64,000 nucleotides of DNA from an uncultured Pseudomonadota bacterium (lineage in GTDB: Bacteria; Myxococcota_A; UBA796; SXON01). This document shows positions 27,229 to 35,048 of this stretch, piece by piece. Position numbers and translations under genes: made by a program. The DNA is taken from contig CAIUMM010000152.1 of assembly GCA_903900265.1 (NCBI GenBank), positions 28,744-92,743 on the forward strand, written 5' to 3'. The first letter of the stretch is position 1. Each line of letters begins with the position of its first letter. The notes beneath the pieces were generated by a model. It ran no database searches. It saw nothing but the letters and a program-made list of their open reading frames with translations, and was not told the DNA's origin.

Positions 27229-27669
27229 ATGGAACCGACCGATCTCGATTCTCCGGTAGTCCCCGAACCCGTCGCCGCCCCGGAAGGTGTGGAGCCCGTC
27301 GCTCCGGTAGCTTCGCGCACCGAAGTGTCGTCCCTCCCTGCCGGGCCGTTCCACTCGTTGTACCAGAGCTTTGGCGGCACGCTGACGGCGGTTTCGCTGG
27401 GCGTGCTGATCATCGTCGGCATCCAGTTCGTCGTCGGTCGCATCTTCAATAGTGCGCGCACGATGTCGGACAGCTTGACGACGTTTGCTACCGCGATGGT
27501 CGCCGTACTCGTCGGAATCTACGTCTGCGACCTGCTGATCGCCGGGCCGGAAGTCATGTTGTTACGCGAGGCGGAACGCACGACAATCGTGACGTTCATC
27601 AAGGATATTAGCCTTATGTGCTTCAGCTATTATTTTGGATCTAAGACCAACAAGGAACCCGTCACATGA
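27229..27669 (+). CDS. Holin-like multi-span membrane protein
   Basis: 146 residues, starting one base after the previous stop. A Pro/Val/Glu N-terminus (VVPEPVAAPEGVEPVAPVA) is followed by three hydrophobic segments (about 52-70, 82-105, 118-138) and an end YYFGSKTNKEPVT. The FGS-plus-polar tail after the last span is frequent in small phage holins. It overlaps the M15 peptidase gene by four bases (ATGA), the usual holin-endolysin order. Holin assignment is by topology and position. Confidence 0.7.
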   Translation: MEPTDLDSPVVPEPVAAPEGVEPVAPVASRTEVSSLPAGPFHSLYQSFGGTLTAVSLGVLIIVGIQFVVGRIFNSARTMSDSLTTFATAMVAVLVGIYVCDLLIAGPEVMLLREAERTTIVTFIKDISLMCFSYYFGSKTNKEPVT

Positions 27670-28118
27670 ACCTCTCCGCGCACTTCACCTTTGACGAACT
27701 GACCCGCACTTCGCAGACCGCGCTCCAAGCGAAAAACCGGGAAGAAGCTCAGGCGTTCATCCCGTCGCTCACCGAACTGGCGGAGCTTTTGGAAGTTGTA
27801 CGGGCTCATTTCGGGAAGCCCCTGAAGATCAACTCCGGCTTCCGGGGCGCTGCGGTGAACGCGGGCACGCCCGGAAGCAGCAAGACATCGCAACATATGA
27901 AGGGCGAAGCTGCCGATATTGCCATGCCGGGCGTGGATGACGCGGAGCTTCACCGCTGGATCGTGAAGGATTCTGGCCTGAAATACGGCCAATGTATCCT
28001 CGAACGCCCTCCGGGCCGCTCGTGGGTTCACGTCTCCATCTGCGGCACCCGCGATCCGAAGTCGTGTCAGCAAGCCCTGACGTTCGACGGCACCTCCTAC
28101 AAACCCTACCGTGGATAG
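27666..28118 (+). CDS. M15-type peptidoglycan peptidase (endolysin)
   Basis: 150 residues. Peptidase M15 (M15_3-like) zinc motif: SQHMKGEAADI near residues 78-88 supplies His and Asp ligands and WVHVS near 121 supplies the last His; FRGAAVN precedes as in the family. The enzyme would cut peptide crosslinks of the cell wall. No signal peptide, so it needs a holin, and the preceding gene fits. A second, membrane-anchored M15 protein lies at 32839-33372. Confidence 0.88.
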   Translation: MNLSAHFTFDELTRTSQTALQAKNREEAQAFIPSLTELAELLEVVRAHFGKPLKINSGFRGAAVNAGTPGSSKTSQHMKGEAADIAMPGVDDAELHRWIVKDSGLKYGQCILERPPGRSWVHVSICGTRDPKSCQQALTFDGTSYKPYRG

Positions 28119-28124
28119 ACCCTC

Positions 28125-28313
28125 ATGCAAAACGTCTCCGTGAAAGAACTCGCCGTCGTCGCTGGCGTCGGTTTGCTGCTTGCACAAGTCACCAAGCGGG
28201 TGCCCTTTCTCAACACCAACACGATGCTGACCCGCACCGCGCTCTACACGCTGGGGTACTTCCTCGCCACGAAGCGGCCCGAGGGCGGCTACGCCCTGCT
28301 GGAAAAGAAGTAG
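28125..28313 (+). CDS. Small two-helix membrane protein
   Basis: 62 residues with hydrophobic segments near 8-21 and 36-48, between them QVTKRVPFLN, and a Lys-Lys end. Probably two spans. Part of the lysis operon; may be a second holin or antiholin. No family recognised. Confidence 0.7.
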   Translation: MQNVSVKELAVVAGVGLLLAQVTKRVPFLNTNTMLTRTALYTLGYFLATKRPEGGYALLEKK

Positions 28314-28315
28314 TC

Positions 28316-28501
28316 ATGCCGCTCGCTCCGGATGAAGCGGTGCTGCTCGGCGTAGAGGGAGAGGAACTGATCGCCTTCCTGACCAAAGCTCTCCGCAAGG
28401 ACATGGACGGCAAGGTGCGGCTGAACCGCGTCGAGACGAAAGAGTTGCTCCGCCGTCTCGCGGCGCTCACCCTTCACGTGACCCGCGACCTGCTGGACTA
28501 A
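28316..28501 (+). CDS. 61-residue helical protein
   Basis: From ATG 28316, two bases after the previous stop. Predicted as three short amphipathic helices with a balanced charge; no membrane segment. Last gene of the operon before a terminator. Not recognised. Confidence 0.68.
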   Translation: MPLAPDEAVLLGVEGEELIAFLTKALRKDMDGKVRLNRVETKELLRRLAALTLHVTRDLLD

Positions 28502-28510
28502 AACGAGAAC

Positions 28511-28538
28511 GCCCCCGGAACCGTGAGGTGCCGGGGGC
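28511..28538 (+). terminator. Bidirectional intrinsic terminator
   Basis: GCCCCCGG pairs with CCGGGGGC around a 12-nt loop, between two convergent operons (stops at 28501 and 28562). Confidence 0.82.
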
Positions 28539-28561
28539 GCTCCGTATCTGAACCTGTTCGA

Positions 28562-28933
28562 TCAGGTGATGATCGAGTGTTCCAGAAGGATGGTCACGTC
28601 GAACACGCCTGCCGCAGCGGCGTTCACAAGCTGAACGCTGGGGGTGGAGTTGTTCGCAACCCAAACCCACGCGAGACCGGCCACGCCCGCGCCCGAAACG
28701 GGCGAGAGGATGATCGCGCCTGCGGTGGTGGCGGCGTTGAAGGCGGTCGTGACAGCCGCAGCGTCCGCGTAGGTCGCGAACGAGAGGAAGTCAAAGAGCG
28801 CGCCGCTGGCGGGGGCCGCCGCGATGAGCTTCGCGTTGCTGATGGTGTCGTTCGCGCCGCCGGAGAGGGTAGCGCGAGCGGCGAGGGAACGGGTGCCCTT
28901 GCGGAGAGAAGCGAGAGAGGTAACTTCAGCCAT
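28562..28933 (-). CDS. Ala-rich beta protein, likely virion component
   Basis: 123 residues from an ATG preceded by GGAG. Very rich in Ala, Thr, Ser and Val with few charges; alternating hydrophobics suggest a beta sandwich. The end FDVTILLEHSII parallels the end of the next protein (CRLAFRHSII), so the two are probably related. Composition is typical of virion surface proteins. Confidence 0.7.
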   Translation of the reverse strand: MAEVTSLASLRKGTRSLAARATLSGGANDTISNAKLIAAAPASGALFDFLSFATYADAAAVTTAFNAATTAGAIILSPVSGAGVAGLAWVWVANNSTPSVQLVNAAAAGVFDVTILLEHSIIT

Positions 28934-28964
28934 GAGAAACTCCTAAAGTGGGTGGGAAGGGAAA

Positions 28965-29363
28965 CTACTTGATGATGCTGTGCCGGAAGGCGAGGCGACA
29001 CTTCTTGGTGTAGGTGTCCCCGTTCGCAGCCTTCACCGACGTGATGACGAGACGGAAGTTGTTGGCGACGACGCCGCCCGAGATGTTGGCGTCGTAGAGC
29101 GTCTCGGAGGTAGCGACCGAAGCCGCCGTGGAGTATTCGATGAGATCCACGTTTGCGAACAACCACGCACGCGCGGCGGCTTGATCGGCAAACGCCTGAT
29201 CCATGCCGTCGAGGAGGGGGCTGGCGGTGGTGAGGCCCGCTGCCACGAGCAAGGGGATGATGTCCACCGTCTCGGCGGCGGCGGCGGTGCCCGCTTCGGC
29301 GATGTTGAGCAGGGTGGAGAAGGGGGTCGTGGTCGCTGCGGTGAGCGTGGTCGTCGAGGCCAT
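28965..29363 (-). CDS. Ala/Thr-rich virion-type protein
   Basis: 132 residues from ATG 29363 (GGAG upstream, late promoter at 29473). Thr/Ala-rich N-terminus, an Asp-Gly-Met helix in the middle, beta-like C-terminus ending in FRHSIIK, similar to the following gene's end. No membrane helix. Likely a small capsid or spike protein. Confidence 0.72.
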   Translation of the reverse strand: MASTTTLTAATTTPFSTLLNIAEAGTAAAAETVDIIPLLVAAGLTTASPLLDGMDQAFADQAAARAWLFANVDLIEYSTAASVATSETLYDANISGGVVANNFRLVITSVKAANGDTYTKKCRLAFRHSIIK

Positions 29364-29418
29364 ATGGACTCCGGGAGGCAAGGGTAAAGGTAAGAGGGCC
29401 GATACTTCGGCTGTGGGG

Positions 29419-29473
29419 AGCGTAGCTCGTTTCCTGCCTACGGCGAGAGCGAGCGGGCAGAATCGAGTGCTAC
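29419..29473 (-). promoter_or_regulatory. Late-type promoter, minus strand
   Basis: GTAGCACTC 29473-29465, TACGCT 29424-29419, distance 49 bp; weak minus-35. Located 11 bp after the upstream stop codon. Confidence 0.8.
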
Positions 29474-29484
29474 ACCGGAGCGGG

Positions 29485-30900
29485 CTACCCGCCTAACTGC
29501 CGGATGTACTCCAACGTGGCCGCTTTTTGCGATCCGAACCGTTTGCCGCCGACGTACCACCCGTCCTCTTTCTGCTCCACACGGAGCATAGCCGGAGCCT
29601 TCGGGGCGGCCTTGGCGACACGGGGTTTCGGCGGAGGAGGCGGCGGAGGCGGCGGAGGCGGTGCGGCACGGGCGGCACGGGCGGCATCGCTTCGAGCGCC
29701 GGGTCGTCCGGGCCGCCCGTTCGAGGGCTGAGCGCGTTCGGAAAGGCTCGGCGGGGGGGGCGGAGTCCTTTCGCGCTTGCCCCGCTTCGCAACGACTTCC
29801 CGGTGGGCTTCGAGAGCCTTCCCTTTCACCCGCTTGCCCTTGGCGAACATCCCGGGAGCGCGGGCACTTATCTCGACCATCCCGAGGGCGTCCTTGTTCT
29901 CGCTACGCAACGTCTCCGGGATGCCCAACTCCCGACAGGCGACCTGCCACGCCAGCTTCAGGTACGCGTTTCGCAACATCGGGCTTTTTATCTGCCTCAC
30001 CTTGTCGGCGAACTCATACACTTTGTAGGAGAGAGTTCGGCGGAGAGCTTGATCGGCGACCATCAGGGGATCAACACGCCCGACCTGCGGACGCTCAACG
30101 GAGAGGTTTAGGAAGGCGTGGTAGGACGACCCCAACATCGTATCGTTCGCGGCGTTCAACCCGGCGGAGAGGGCGTTCGTGTGCAGTTCTATTTCCCTCT
30201 CTCCGTGCGACAATGAGGATCGCCCCTGTTCCACATCGGGGGAGAAATACAGTTCGCTCCCCTTTGCTTTCACGGCTCGGAGTTTGCGCTTCGGGCCTCC
30301 GAAAAGCATCCGCCACCGTTGGTCATGTCGAGAGGCTCCCGTAGGGAGGGCCAGAGCAAAGGCGACCTTCGGGAGCCTCTGCCCGATAGACTTCTTCTTT
30401 CCGACGCGGGGTGTCGGAGTAGCTATCAACCTCTCCCGACCGGTCGGCTTTCCATCCCGCAGGATGACGTAGCGATCTCCGCGCTTCTCTAACGTGATTT
30501 CTGCCTTGGTGGCGAGCTTGATGAGTTGGGAACCCACCTGCTGAACGAAATGCAGAAGCTCGTGCGGGAGAGTCGCTTCGTTGGCGGTGGGGTAGAGCGT
30601 CACGCGGAACGAGATCGGATCAAACGTCCCCCTGTTGCCTACGTCTCGATCCGACCGCAACAAAGACAAGTGTACGCCGGATGCTCGTACGTGCCCCCTT
30701 TCATCACCACGGACTCTCCGGATTCCCTCCGCGATAGTCGGGGGCATGTACGTCTTCCCCTCCCGTGTGGAGAACACGAAGTCCGACCACGGCACGAAGA
30801 TACGGGCTATCTCTCCCGTAGGTACGGAAGCGAGCGCCCTCTCCGCCGCCGCTATGATCTTCGGCGACGCGGGCATGGGCTTGTTCTGACGGAGCATCAT
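29485..30900 (-). CDS. HExxH protein with polyproline linker and DGWYV module
   Basis: 471 residues from ATG 30900, overlapping the upstream stop (ATGA). HELLH near residue 113 (ATLPHELLHFVQQ) suggests a zinc metallopeptidase-like domain in residues 20-190; a third ligand is not obvious. The central region is basic and helical. Residues 385-430 are Pro/Arg/Ala with a run of 11 prolines. The last 38 residues form a module (VEQKEDGWYVGGKRFGSQKAATLEYI) that reappears at the N-terminus of the protein at 32254. Co-transcribed with the membrane protein upstream. Candidate maturation or host-wall protease; unproven. Confidence 0.78.
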   Translation of the reverse strand: MMLRQNKPMPASPKIIAAAERALASVPTGEIARIFVPWSDFVFSTREGKTYMPPTIAEGIRRVRGDERGHVRASGVHLSLLRSDRDVGNRGTFDPISFRVTLYPTANEATLPHELLHFVQQVGSQLIKLATKAEITLEKRGDRYVILRDGKPTGRERLIATPTPRVGKKKSIGQRLPKVAFALALPTGASRHDQRWRMLFGGPKRKLRAVKAKGSELYFSPDVEQGRSSLSHGEREIELHTNALSAGLNAANDTMLGSSYHAFLNLSVERPQVGRVDPLMVADQALRRTLSYKVYEFADKVRQIKSPMLRNAYLKLAWQVACRELGIPETLRSENKDALGMVEISARAPGMFAKGKRVKGKALEAHREVVAKRGKRERTPPPPPSLSERAQPSNGRPGRPGARSDAARAARAAPPPPPPPPPPPKPRVAKAAPKAPAMLRVEQKEDGWYVGGKRFGSQKAATLEYIRQLGG

Positions 30901-31394
30901 GGGGCGTCTCCTTTCGGCCAGAGGGCGTAGCCGACGACGCCGATGACGGTCGTGGCGCAGGCTGCGATGAACCACGGATTCTTCCAGAACGGATCGGCCT
31001 CGGGTGCCACGAAGGGCGCGGGAGCTACGGAGCCCCGGGACTTCGTGCTCGGCTGCTTCTGCCCCCGCTGCGCCTTGGCGAACGATACCCCGTCCTCGAT
31101 GCTGACGATGGTGCCGTCCTTCGCAAGCTGCTCCGAGAACGTCGCGTAGTTCGGGTGGTCAGGGCTCACCGTGACGACCCCGCCGTTCTGCGGGTACTGC
31201 CCGGTGGCGTCGTACATCCAAACGAGCGTGTAGACGGGCAGCTTCGAGGTGCTCTTTGCCGTGTCCACCACCACCGCCCACACGTCTCCGGTGGGCATGA
31301 TGATGTCCTTCCCGGCGGCGGACTGAAGCCATGACGAACTGGCTACTCCGTAGGAGTGCAGCGGGGAGGTTGGGAAGTAGGGAGCACGGTACAT
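30897..31394 (-). CDS. C-terminally anchored membrane protein, leaderless
   Basis: 165 residues. The ATG lies 6 nt after the promoter minus-10 and has no Shine-Dalgarno, so a leaderless transcript is likely. Residues 1-80 look beta-rich (VWAVVVDTA, LPVYTLVWMYD), followed by a charged linker, FVAPEADPFWKNPW, a hydrophobic helix (about 139-158) and a Pro-Lys tail. It contains a Lys-Asn-Pro site just before the helix. Function unknown. Confidence 0.77.
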   Translation of the reverse strand: MYRAPYFPTSPLHSYGVASSSWLQSAAGKDIIMPTGDVWAVVVDTAKSTSKLPVYTLVWMYDATGQYPQNGGVVTVSPDHPNYATFSEQLAKDGTIVSIEDGVSFAKAQRGQKQPSTKSRGSVAPAPFVAPEADPFWKNPWFIAACATTVIGVVGYALWPKGDAP

Positions 31395-31400
31395 AGATCG

Positions 31401-31455
31401 AGACTACCTCACCCTTTCGGGGTGGTCGATGCCGGGCCGGAGGTTCGAGTGCTAC
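31401..31455 (-). promoter_or_regulatory. Late-type promoter, leaderless
   Basis: GTAGCACTC 31455-31447, TAGTCT 31406-31401, distance 49 bp, 6 nt to the ATG at 31394. The interval sequence is nearly the same as that of the promoter at 31965, so the two are a recent duplication. Confidence 0.82.
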
Positions 31456-31468
31456 CGGGACTCAACCG

Positions 31469-31888
31469 TCAACGCGAGTCGCCAAGGCCGACGAGTCCAG
31501 ACCCATAAAGGCTCCTGTATATCTCGTCCATGCCAACCACGGCGTCTCGAAGGGTACGGGCGGACTGCCTCGGTTCCTCAACCAAAACGAAGGAGGTGGA
31601 GACACCGTATCCCGTCAACACAGCGTCTCCGACAGACTTCCGACCCAGTAGATCCCGAAGATGATTTCCCCCCGGAGAGTAACGAATAAGAACAGCCACC
31701 CCCGTCTGCGAGGGAAAACCGTTCTTGTCGCTGTATCTCAAACTCAGGTACTCCTCCCGTGACGGATAGGAGGAAGGTGCGCTAAAATAGAGTTTCCCAG
31801 CGAGGTATTCGTTGGCTGTCTCAACCATCTGTTCGATGTAGGACTTGCCGGGGGTGTTTCGGAGGCGACGGAGGGGACGACCAGCCAT
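31469..31888 (-). CDS. Soluble alpha/beta protein, unknown
   Basis: 139 residues from ATG 31888 with GGAG 8 nt upstream, under its own late promoter. Basic N-terminus (RPLRRLRNTPGKSYIEQMVETANEY), mixed alpha/beta body with Gly-Gly-Asn, no Cys and no membrane helix. Codon use is slightly less GC-rich than its neighbours. Not recognised. Confidence 0.7.
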   Translation of the reverse strand: MAGRPLRRLRNTPGKSYIEQMVETANEYLAGKLYFSAPSSYPSREEYLSLRYSDKNGFPSQTGVAVLIRYSPGGNHLRDLLGRKSVGDAVLTGYGVSTSFVLVEEPRQSARTLRDAVVGMDEIYRSLYGSGLVGLGDSR

Positions 31889-31910
31889 GTGCAAAGCTCC
31901 TGCTTGGCTG

Positions 31911-31965
31911 AACCTACCTCACCCCTTCGGGGTGGTCGATGCCGGGCCGCCGGTTCGAGTGCTAC
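31911..31965 (-). promoter_or_regulatory. Late-type promoter, minus strand
   Basis: GTAGCACTC 31965-31957, TAGGTT 31916-31911, distance 49 bp. Near-copy of the 31455 promoter across the whole interval. Confidence 0.83.
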
Positions 31966-31969
31966 CGGC

Positions 31970-32170
31970 TCGCCGAGCGGTCGAACGCCTGCTTTCCTTA
32001 CGCGCGCGGGGTTCGCGCGCAACTTCGCGCGAAAACCAGATTCAGACCAAAATGGGCCTCAAACGCCGGTTTTTACTAAGTTACGGAAATAGAGTATTTC
32101 CGTTTCGATGTCTCGGCTCGGCCCCTTCGACCCGGTGCTCCGAGCCGTCGAGGATCGTTCCCGGCGGTCG
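31970..32170. other. Gene-free interval between divergent late promoters
   Basis: About 200 bp without a credible gene. It holds a short AT-richer stretch (32050-32105) with an inverted GGAAATAGAGTATTTCC and a block at 32049-32069 (AAAATGGGCCT then ACGCCGG) that resembles two blocks in the candidate origin at 56403 and 56465. Otherwise nothing is seen. Confidence 0.5.
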
Positions 32171-32225
32171 GTAGCACTCCCTTTCACGCAGGTGCGTTGA
32201 GCCGTAGGCTGCCCCGAGGTAGGCT
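32171..32225 (+). promoter_or_regulatory. Late-type promoter
   Basis: GTAGCACTC 32171-32179, TTGAGC 32197-32202, N17, TAGGCT 32220-32225; distance 49 bp. GGAG and ATG 32254 follow. Confidence 0.88.
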
Positions 32226-32253
32226 TTCGCTTTACCTCACCCCGGAGTTTCCC

Positions 32254-32820
32254 ATGAGCTACAAAGTAGAGAAGAAAGCAGACGGCTGGTACGTCGATGG
32301 CGAACGTCACGCCTCACAGACCGCAGCGACGAAGACCCTGATCGCGTTGCTGTCCGGCAAAGCGGCTCCCAAGAGGACGGCGGCCCCCAAGAAAGCCGAG
32401 AAAGAGTGGGGTATTATGGTCGGAGCGGGGCGTGTAAAAACGCCCCGTGAGCGCATCGGGTTCACCTATCTTGGTTGGGATTACGACATAGGCGACCTCG
32501 TAAACGGAGAGGCCATCGAAGGTTTTGCGGCGAAGGTGATCGGGACGGTTGCGCATCCCCCGAAGGGCATGAACCCCGATGTCACCTCCATCGTCATTGT
32601 GGAACACGCGGCTGCGAGAGGCGAATCTATACGCTACACGGTAATCGCTTTCGACGACGAAGCCGTGTACGAGAAGACTCTCTACAGGGGAATCCCGGAC
32701 GTGCTGACGGCGGAGATGCTGGCAAAGGCGGCGTGGGGGGGCATGAACCACCACGCCGGACACTACACCCCCGAGTTGCTGGCCGCTCAGAAGAAGTACG
32801 CAACCAAGACTCAACTGTAG
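32254..32820 (+). CDS. Protein with N-terminal DGWYV module
   Basis: 188 residues from ATG 32254 (GGAG 6 nt upstream). Residues 1-36 form a beta-beta-alpha-like module (YKVEKKADGWYVDGERHASQ) shared with the C-terminus of the HELLH protein at 29485-30900. A Lys/Ala/Pro linker follows, then an alpha/beta domain with a His cluster near the C-terminus (GGMNHHAGHYTPELL). The module probably mediates binding shared by the two proteins. Function unknown. Confidence 0.74.
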   Translation: MSYKVEKKADGWYVDGERHASQTAATKTLIALLSGKAAPKRTAAPKKAEKEWGIMVGAGRVKTPRERIGFTYLGWDYDIGDLVNGEAIEGFAAKVIGTVAHPPKGMNPDVTSIVIVEHAAARGESIRYTVIAFDDEAVYEKTLYRGIPDVLTAEMLAKAAWGGMNHHAGHYTPELLAAQKKYATKTQL

Positions 32821-32838
32821 TCTCCGAACGGAGTCCGC

Positions 32839-33372
32839 ATGGGAACCACGCTCACAGCCGGACAGGCTGCCTACCTGAAGAAGCTCACAGCGGCGTTGCC
32901 GAGTGGGTTTCCTTTGGTCGTCACCAGCGCAGGGCGTACTCCGAGAGAGCAAGCGTCGGCGATGTTGGCGAAGGTGTCGAAGTACGGCACCTCCTCGTTG
33001 GACATCTACTCCGACAAGACCCTCGTGGCGCGTTTGCTCGCGCTGCCCCGGGACGTGTCCAGTTGGGAAGCCGTCATCAGCACCGACGGGATGCGCCTCT
33101 CCCGTCACCTGTGGGGCGGAGCCCTTGATCTCCGAACCCGCGATCTGACCTCGACGCAGCAGGCACAGCTTACGACCGCCGTCGGTACGACGGGAGGCTC
33201 TCCGCTGGTCGAGGAAGATCACCTCCACGCCGACCTCCCTGCCCTCTACACCTCGGCCTCCTTCGTGGAGACCGGAGCGAAAGAGGCGCTGCCTGCTGTT
33301 CTGCTGGTGGGTGCTATCGCCGCGATGGCGATCACCGGAGCCGTTATCTACCGCCGCCGTTTTCGGAGTTGA
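32839..33372 (+). CDS. Membrane-anchored M15-like peptidase
   Basis: 177 residues. M15/VanY-type zinc signature: RLSRHLWGGALDL near residues 88-100 (His and Asp ligands) and EDHLHADLP near 133 (His-x-His). Residues 150-171 are hydrophobic and followed by YRRRFRS, giving a C-terminal anchor, as in the transglycosylase at 17812. The pair would let a virion cut both glycan and peptide bonds of the host wall during entry. Linked by 18 bp to the preceding gene. Confidence 0.82.
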   Translation: MGTTLTAGQAAYLKKLTAALPSGFPLVVTSAGRTPREQASAMLAKVSKYGTSSLDIYSDKTLVARLLALPRDVSSWEAVISTDGMRLSRHLWGGALDLRTRDLTSTQQAQLTTAVGTTGGSPLVEEDHLHADLPALYTSASFVETGAKEALPAVLLVGAIAAMAITGAVIYRRRFRS

Positions 33373-33379
33373 CGGACAG

Positions 33380-33434
33380 GTAGCACTCCGTTTCAGGCCG
33401 GGACGTTGAGCGATGGGGGATAAGGCAGTAGGTT
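33380..33434 (+). promoter_or_regulatory. Late-type promoter
   Basis: GTAGCACTC 33380-33388, TTGAGC 33406-33411, N17, TAGGTT 33429-33434; distance 49 bp. Confidence 0.87.
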
Positions 33435-33448
33435 GACCGGATACCTCC

Positions 33449-33841
33449 GTGCACACCCTACCTCGCACTTTCCTGCAACTCCACGCTCGGGCTACCGAGA
33501 TGGCAGGGCCGTTTTTCGAGGTGTCCTTGTACGCCGGAGAGCCCGGAGAGTTCCCGAAGGCACGCAACATGGCGTACTGCCACCACGAGCCGCGCACGGG
33601 CGCGTTGACCATCGTCGTCGCTCCGAAGTTGTTCCTCGGCGACAGGCAGCGGATCGAAGCGGTGCTGCGGCACGAGTTCGGCCATGCGCTGCACTTCTTT
33701 TGGGGGTATCCCGACCACGGAGAACGGGACGCGGACAACCTCGCAGAGCAGATTTTCGGCGATCCGATCTACTATGACCGGGAAACCATCCAGACCCTTC
33801 GCCCGGGAACCCGTCCTCGCCCCTCCTACCTCGGATTGTGA
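33449..33841 (+). CDS. HExxH zinc metallopeptidase-like protein
   Basis: 130 residues from GTG 33449; ATG 33500 is an alternative start, and neither has a clear Shine-Dalgarno. HEFGH near residues 76-80 and ERDADNLAEQIFG about 15 residues later (possible acidic third ligand) indicate a small gluzincin- or SprT-like metallopeptidase. No secretion signal. Same motif class as the 14881-15345 product but otherwise different. The GTG lies 14 nt after the minus-10, so the leader is very short. Confidence 0.78.
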   Translation: MHTLPRTFLQLHARATEMAGPFFEVSLYAGEPGEFPKARNMAYCHHEPRTGALTIVVAPKLFLGDRQRIEAVLRHEFGHALHFFWGYPDHGERDADNLAEQIFGDPIYYDRETIQTLRPGTRPRPSYLGL

Positions 33842-33843
33842 CC

Positions 33844-34266
33844 ATGAAGCCAGAAACCTCGGATGCTGTCAAGGAAGTCGCCTCCGCTGCGGCTACCGCG
33901 CTCGTGCAGCGCACGAATCCCTACGGGTTCATCCCCCTGTTGTTGCCGATCATCGCAGCGGCGGGCGTCGGTGGAGCCATGCTGCTGAGCAAGTCCTCCG
34001 AAGCCTCCGGCAAGCCGAGCACGGCAGGGTCGTTCTTCTCCATCCCCACGGTCATCGGCGGCGCAGCGGGCTACGCGGTCGGAGCCGCCACCAAGGCCGA
34101 CGACAAGACCCGCATCGCGTACGCTGTGCTGGGCCTCGGTGCCGGGTGGGCCATCCAACGGTACATCATCGCCCCGGCAGAGGTCAGGGCGGACATCGCG
34201 GTTGCCGAGGCGAAAAAGGCCGACTTCGAGTGGACTTCACCTTCGACATGGTATTGGCCTTGGTAA
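33844..34266 (+). CDS. Membrane protein with Arg-Thr-Asn-Pro-Tyr-Gly motif
   Basis: 140 residues from ATG 33844; a GTG at 33838 that overlaps the previous stop is possible. The motif RTNPYGF at about 24-30 is followed by two or three hydrophobic small-residue segments (about 30-48, 66-82, 92-108). NPYGF is also found in the histone-like protein at 12501. C-terminus acidic then aromatic. The 3' end overlaps the recombinase gene by 37 bp. Function unknown. Confidence 0.74.
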   Translation: MKPETSDAVKEVASAAATALVQRTNPYGFIPLLLPIIAAAGVGGAMLLSKSSEASGKPSTAGSFFSIPTVIGGAAGYAVGAATKADDKTRIAYAVLGLGAGWAIQRYIIAPAEVRADIAVAEAKKADFEWTSPSTWYWPW

Positions 34267-35045
34267 ACCTCGACAAGCACCTTCTGGAACAAGGGCTCCT
34301 TCCGAGCACACGCTCGAAGTACGCCTCGATTCTGGCAGCGAGCGGTCGAGACCCTGCGGCATGGCTCCGGAACAAGCTGAGCGTTCGGTTGCCTATCGGC
34401 ACCGTGCTGCCTTTGAGGGCTGCCGTCAAGCACTACCTCCTCGCGCAAGGGTACGACGAGGATTCCATCGCCGCCCTGCTGCCGAAGGCGAAAGGCCGGG
34501 CTTCCGGTGTCCGGGATGCGTTGTCCCCGGAGCAACTGGTAACCTACTACGTTGTCGCCGAGGAGCAGAGCGAGCCGGTGCGCACCATCCTGTTGCTGCT
34601 GCCCCGCACCGGGCTTCGCATCTCGGAGATGTGTGGGCTGCGGGCCGAAAACCTCGTGAGCCGGGGTGGCGTCCGGGGTCTGCTGTTTCGCGGGAAGCGC
34701 GACGAGGAGCGGTTCGTGCCGCTCAACAAGCCCGCACAGAACGTGCTCCGGGACTTCCTGCCGGAAGATGGGGCGGAAGGGTGGCTGTTCGAGGGCTACG
34801 TCGGCGGCCCGATCACCCCGGCAGCGGTTCGCAAGGTCACGCGCGCGATGCGAACGGACTACCCCGAACTCGGGGAACTCTCGCCCCATGTGCTTCGGCA
34901 CACCTGCTTCACGATGGCGCTCCGGAAGGGGGCCGACCTGCGAACCATTCAGGCACTCGCCGGGCACAAAAGCATCACCACGACCTCTCGCTACCTGCAC
35001 CCCGATGCCGGGATGCTCCGCGATGCCGTCGAAACTTTGGAGTAA
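34230..35045 (+). CDS. Tyrosine recombinase (XerC/D-like)
   Basis: 271 residues from GTG 34230 (ATG 34248 gives 265). The N-terminal SAM-like core-binding half and a C-terminal catalytic half carry all active-site residues: Arg in TGLRISEMCGL (about 129), the HxxR box SPHVLRH (about 220), His in LAGHKSITTT (about 246) and Tyr in SRYLHP (about 254). Such enzymes integrate, excise or resolve circular genomes. It lies within an operon of membrane proteins, not beside an obvious attachment site or early promoter, so genome-dimer resolution or late-stage integration are both open. No att site was recognised. Confidence 0.9.
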   Translation: MDFTFDMVLALVNLDKHLLEQGLLPSTRSKYASILAASGRDPAAWLRNKLSVRLPIGTVLPLRAAVKHYLLAQGYDEDSIAALLPKAKGRASGVRDALSPEQLVTYYVVAEEQSEPVRTILLLLPRTGLRISEMCGLRAENLVSRGGVRGLLFRGKRDEERFVPLNKPAQNVLRDFLPEDGAEGWLFEGYVGGPITPAAVRKVTRAMRTDYPELGELSPHVLRHTCFTMALRKGADLRTIQALAGHKSITTTSRYLHPDAGMLRDAVETLE

Positions 35046-35048
35046 CTC

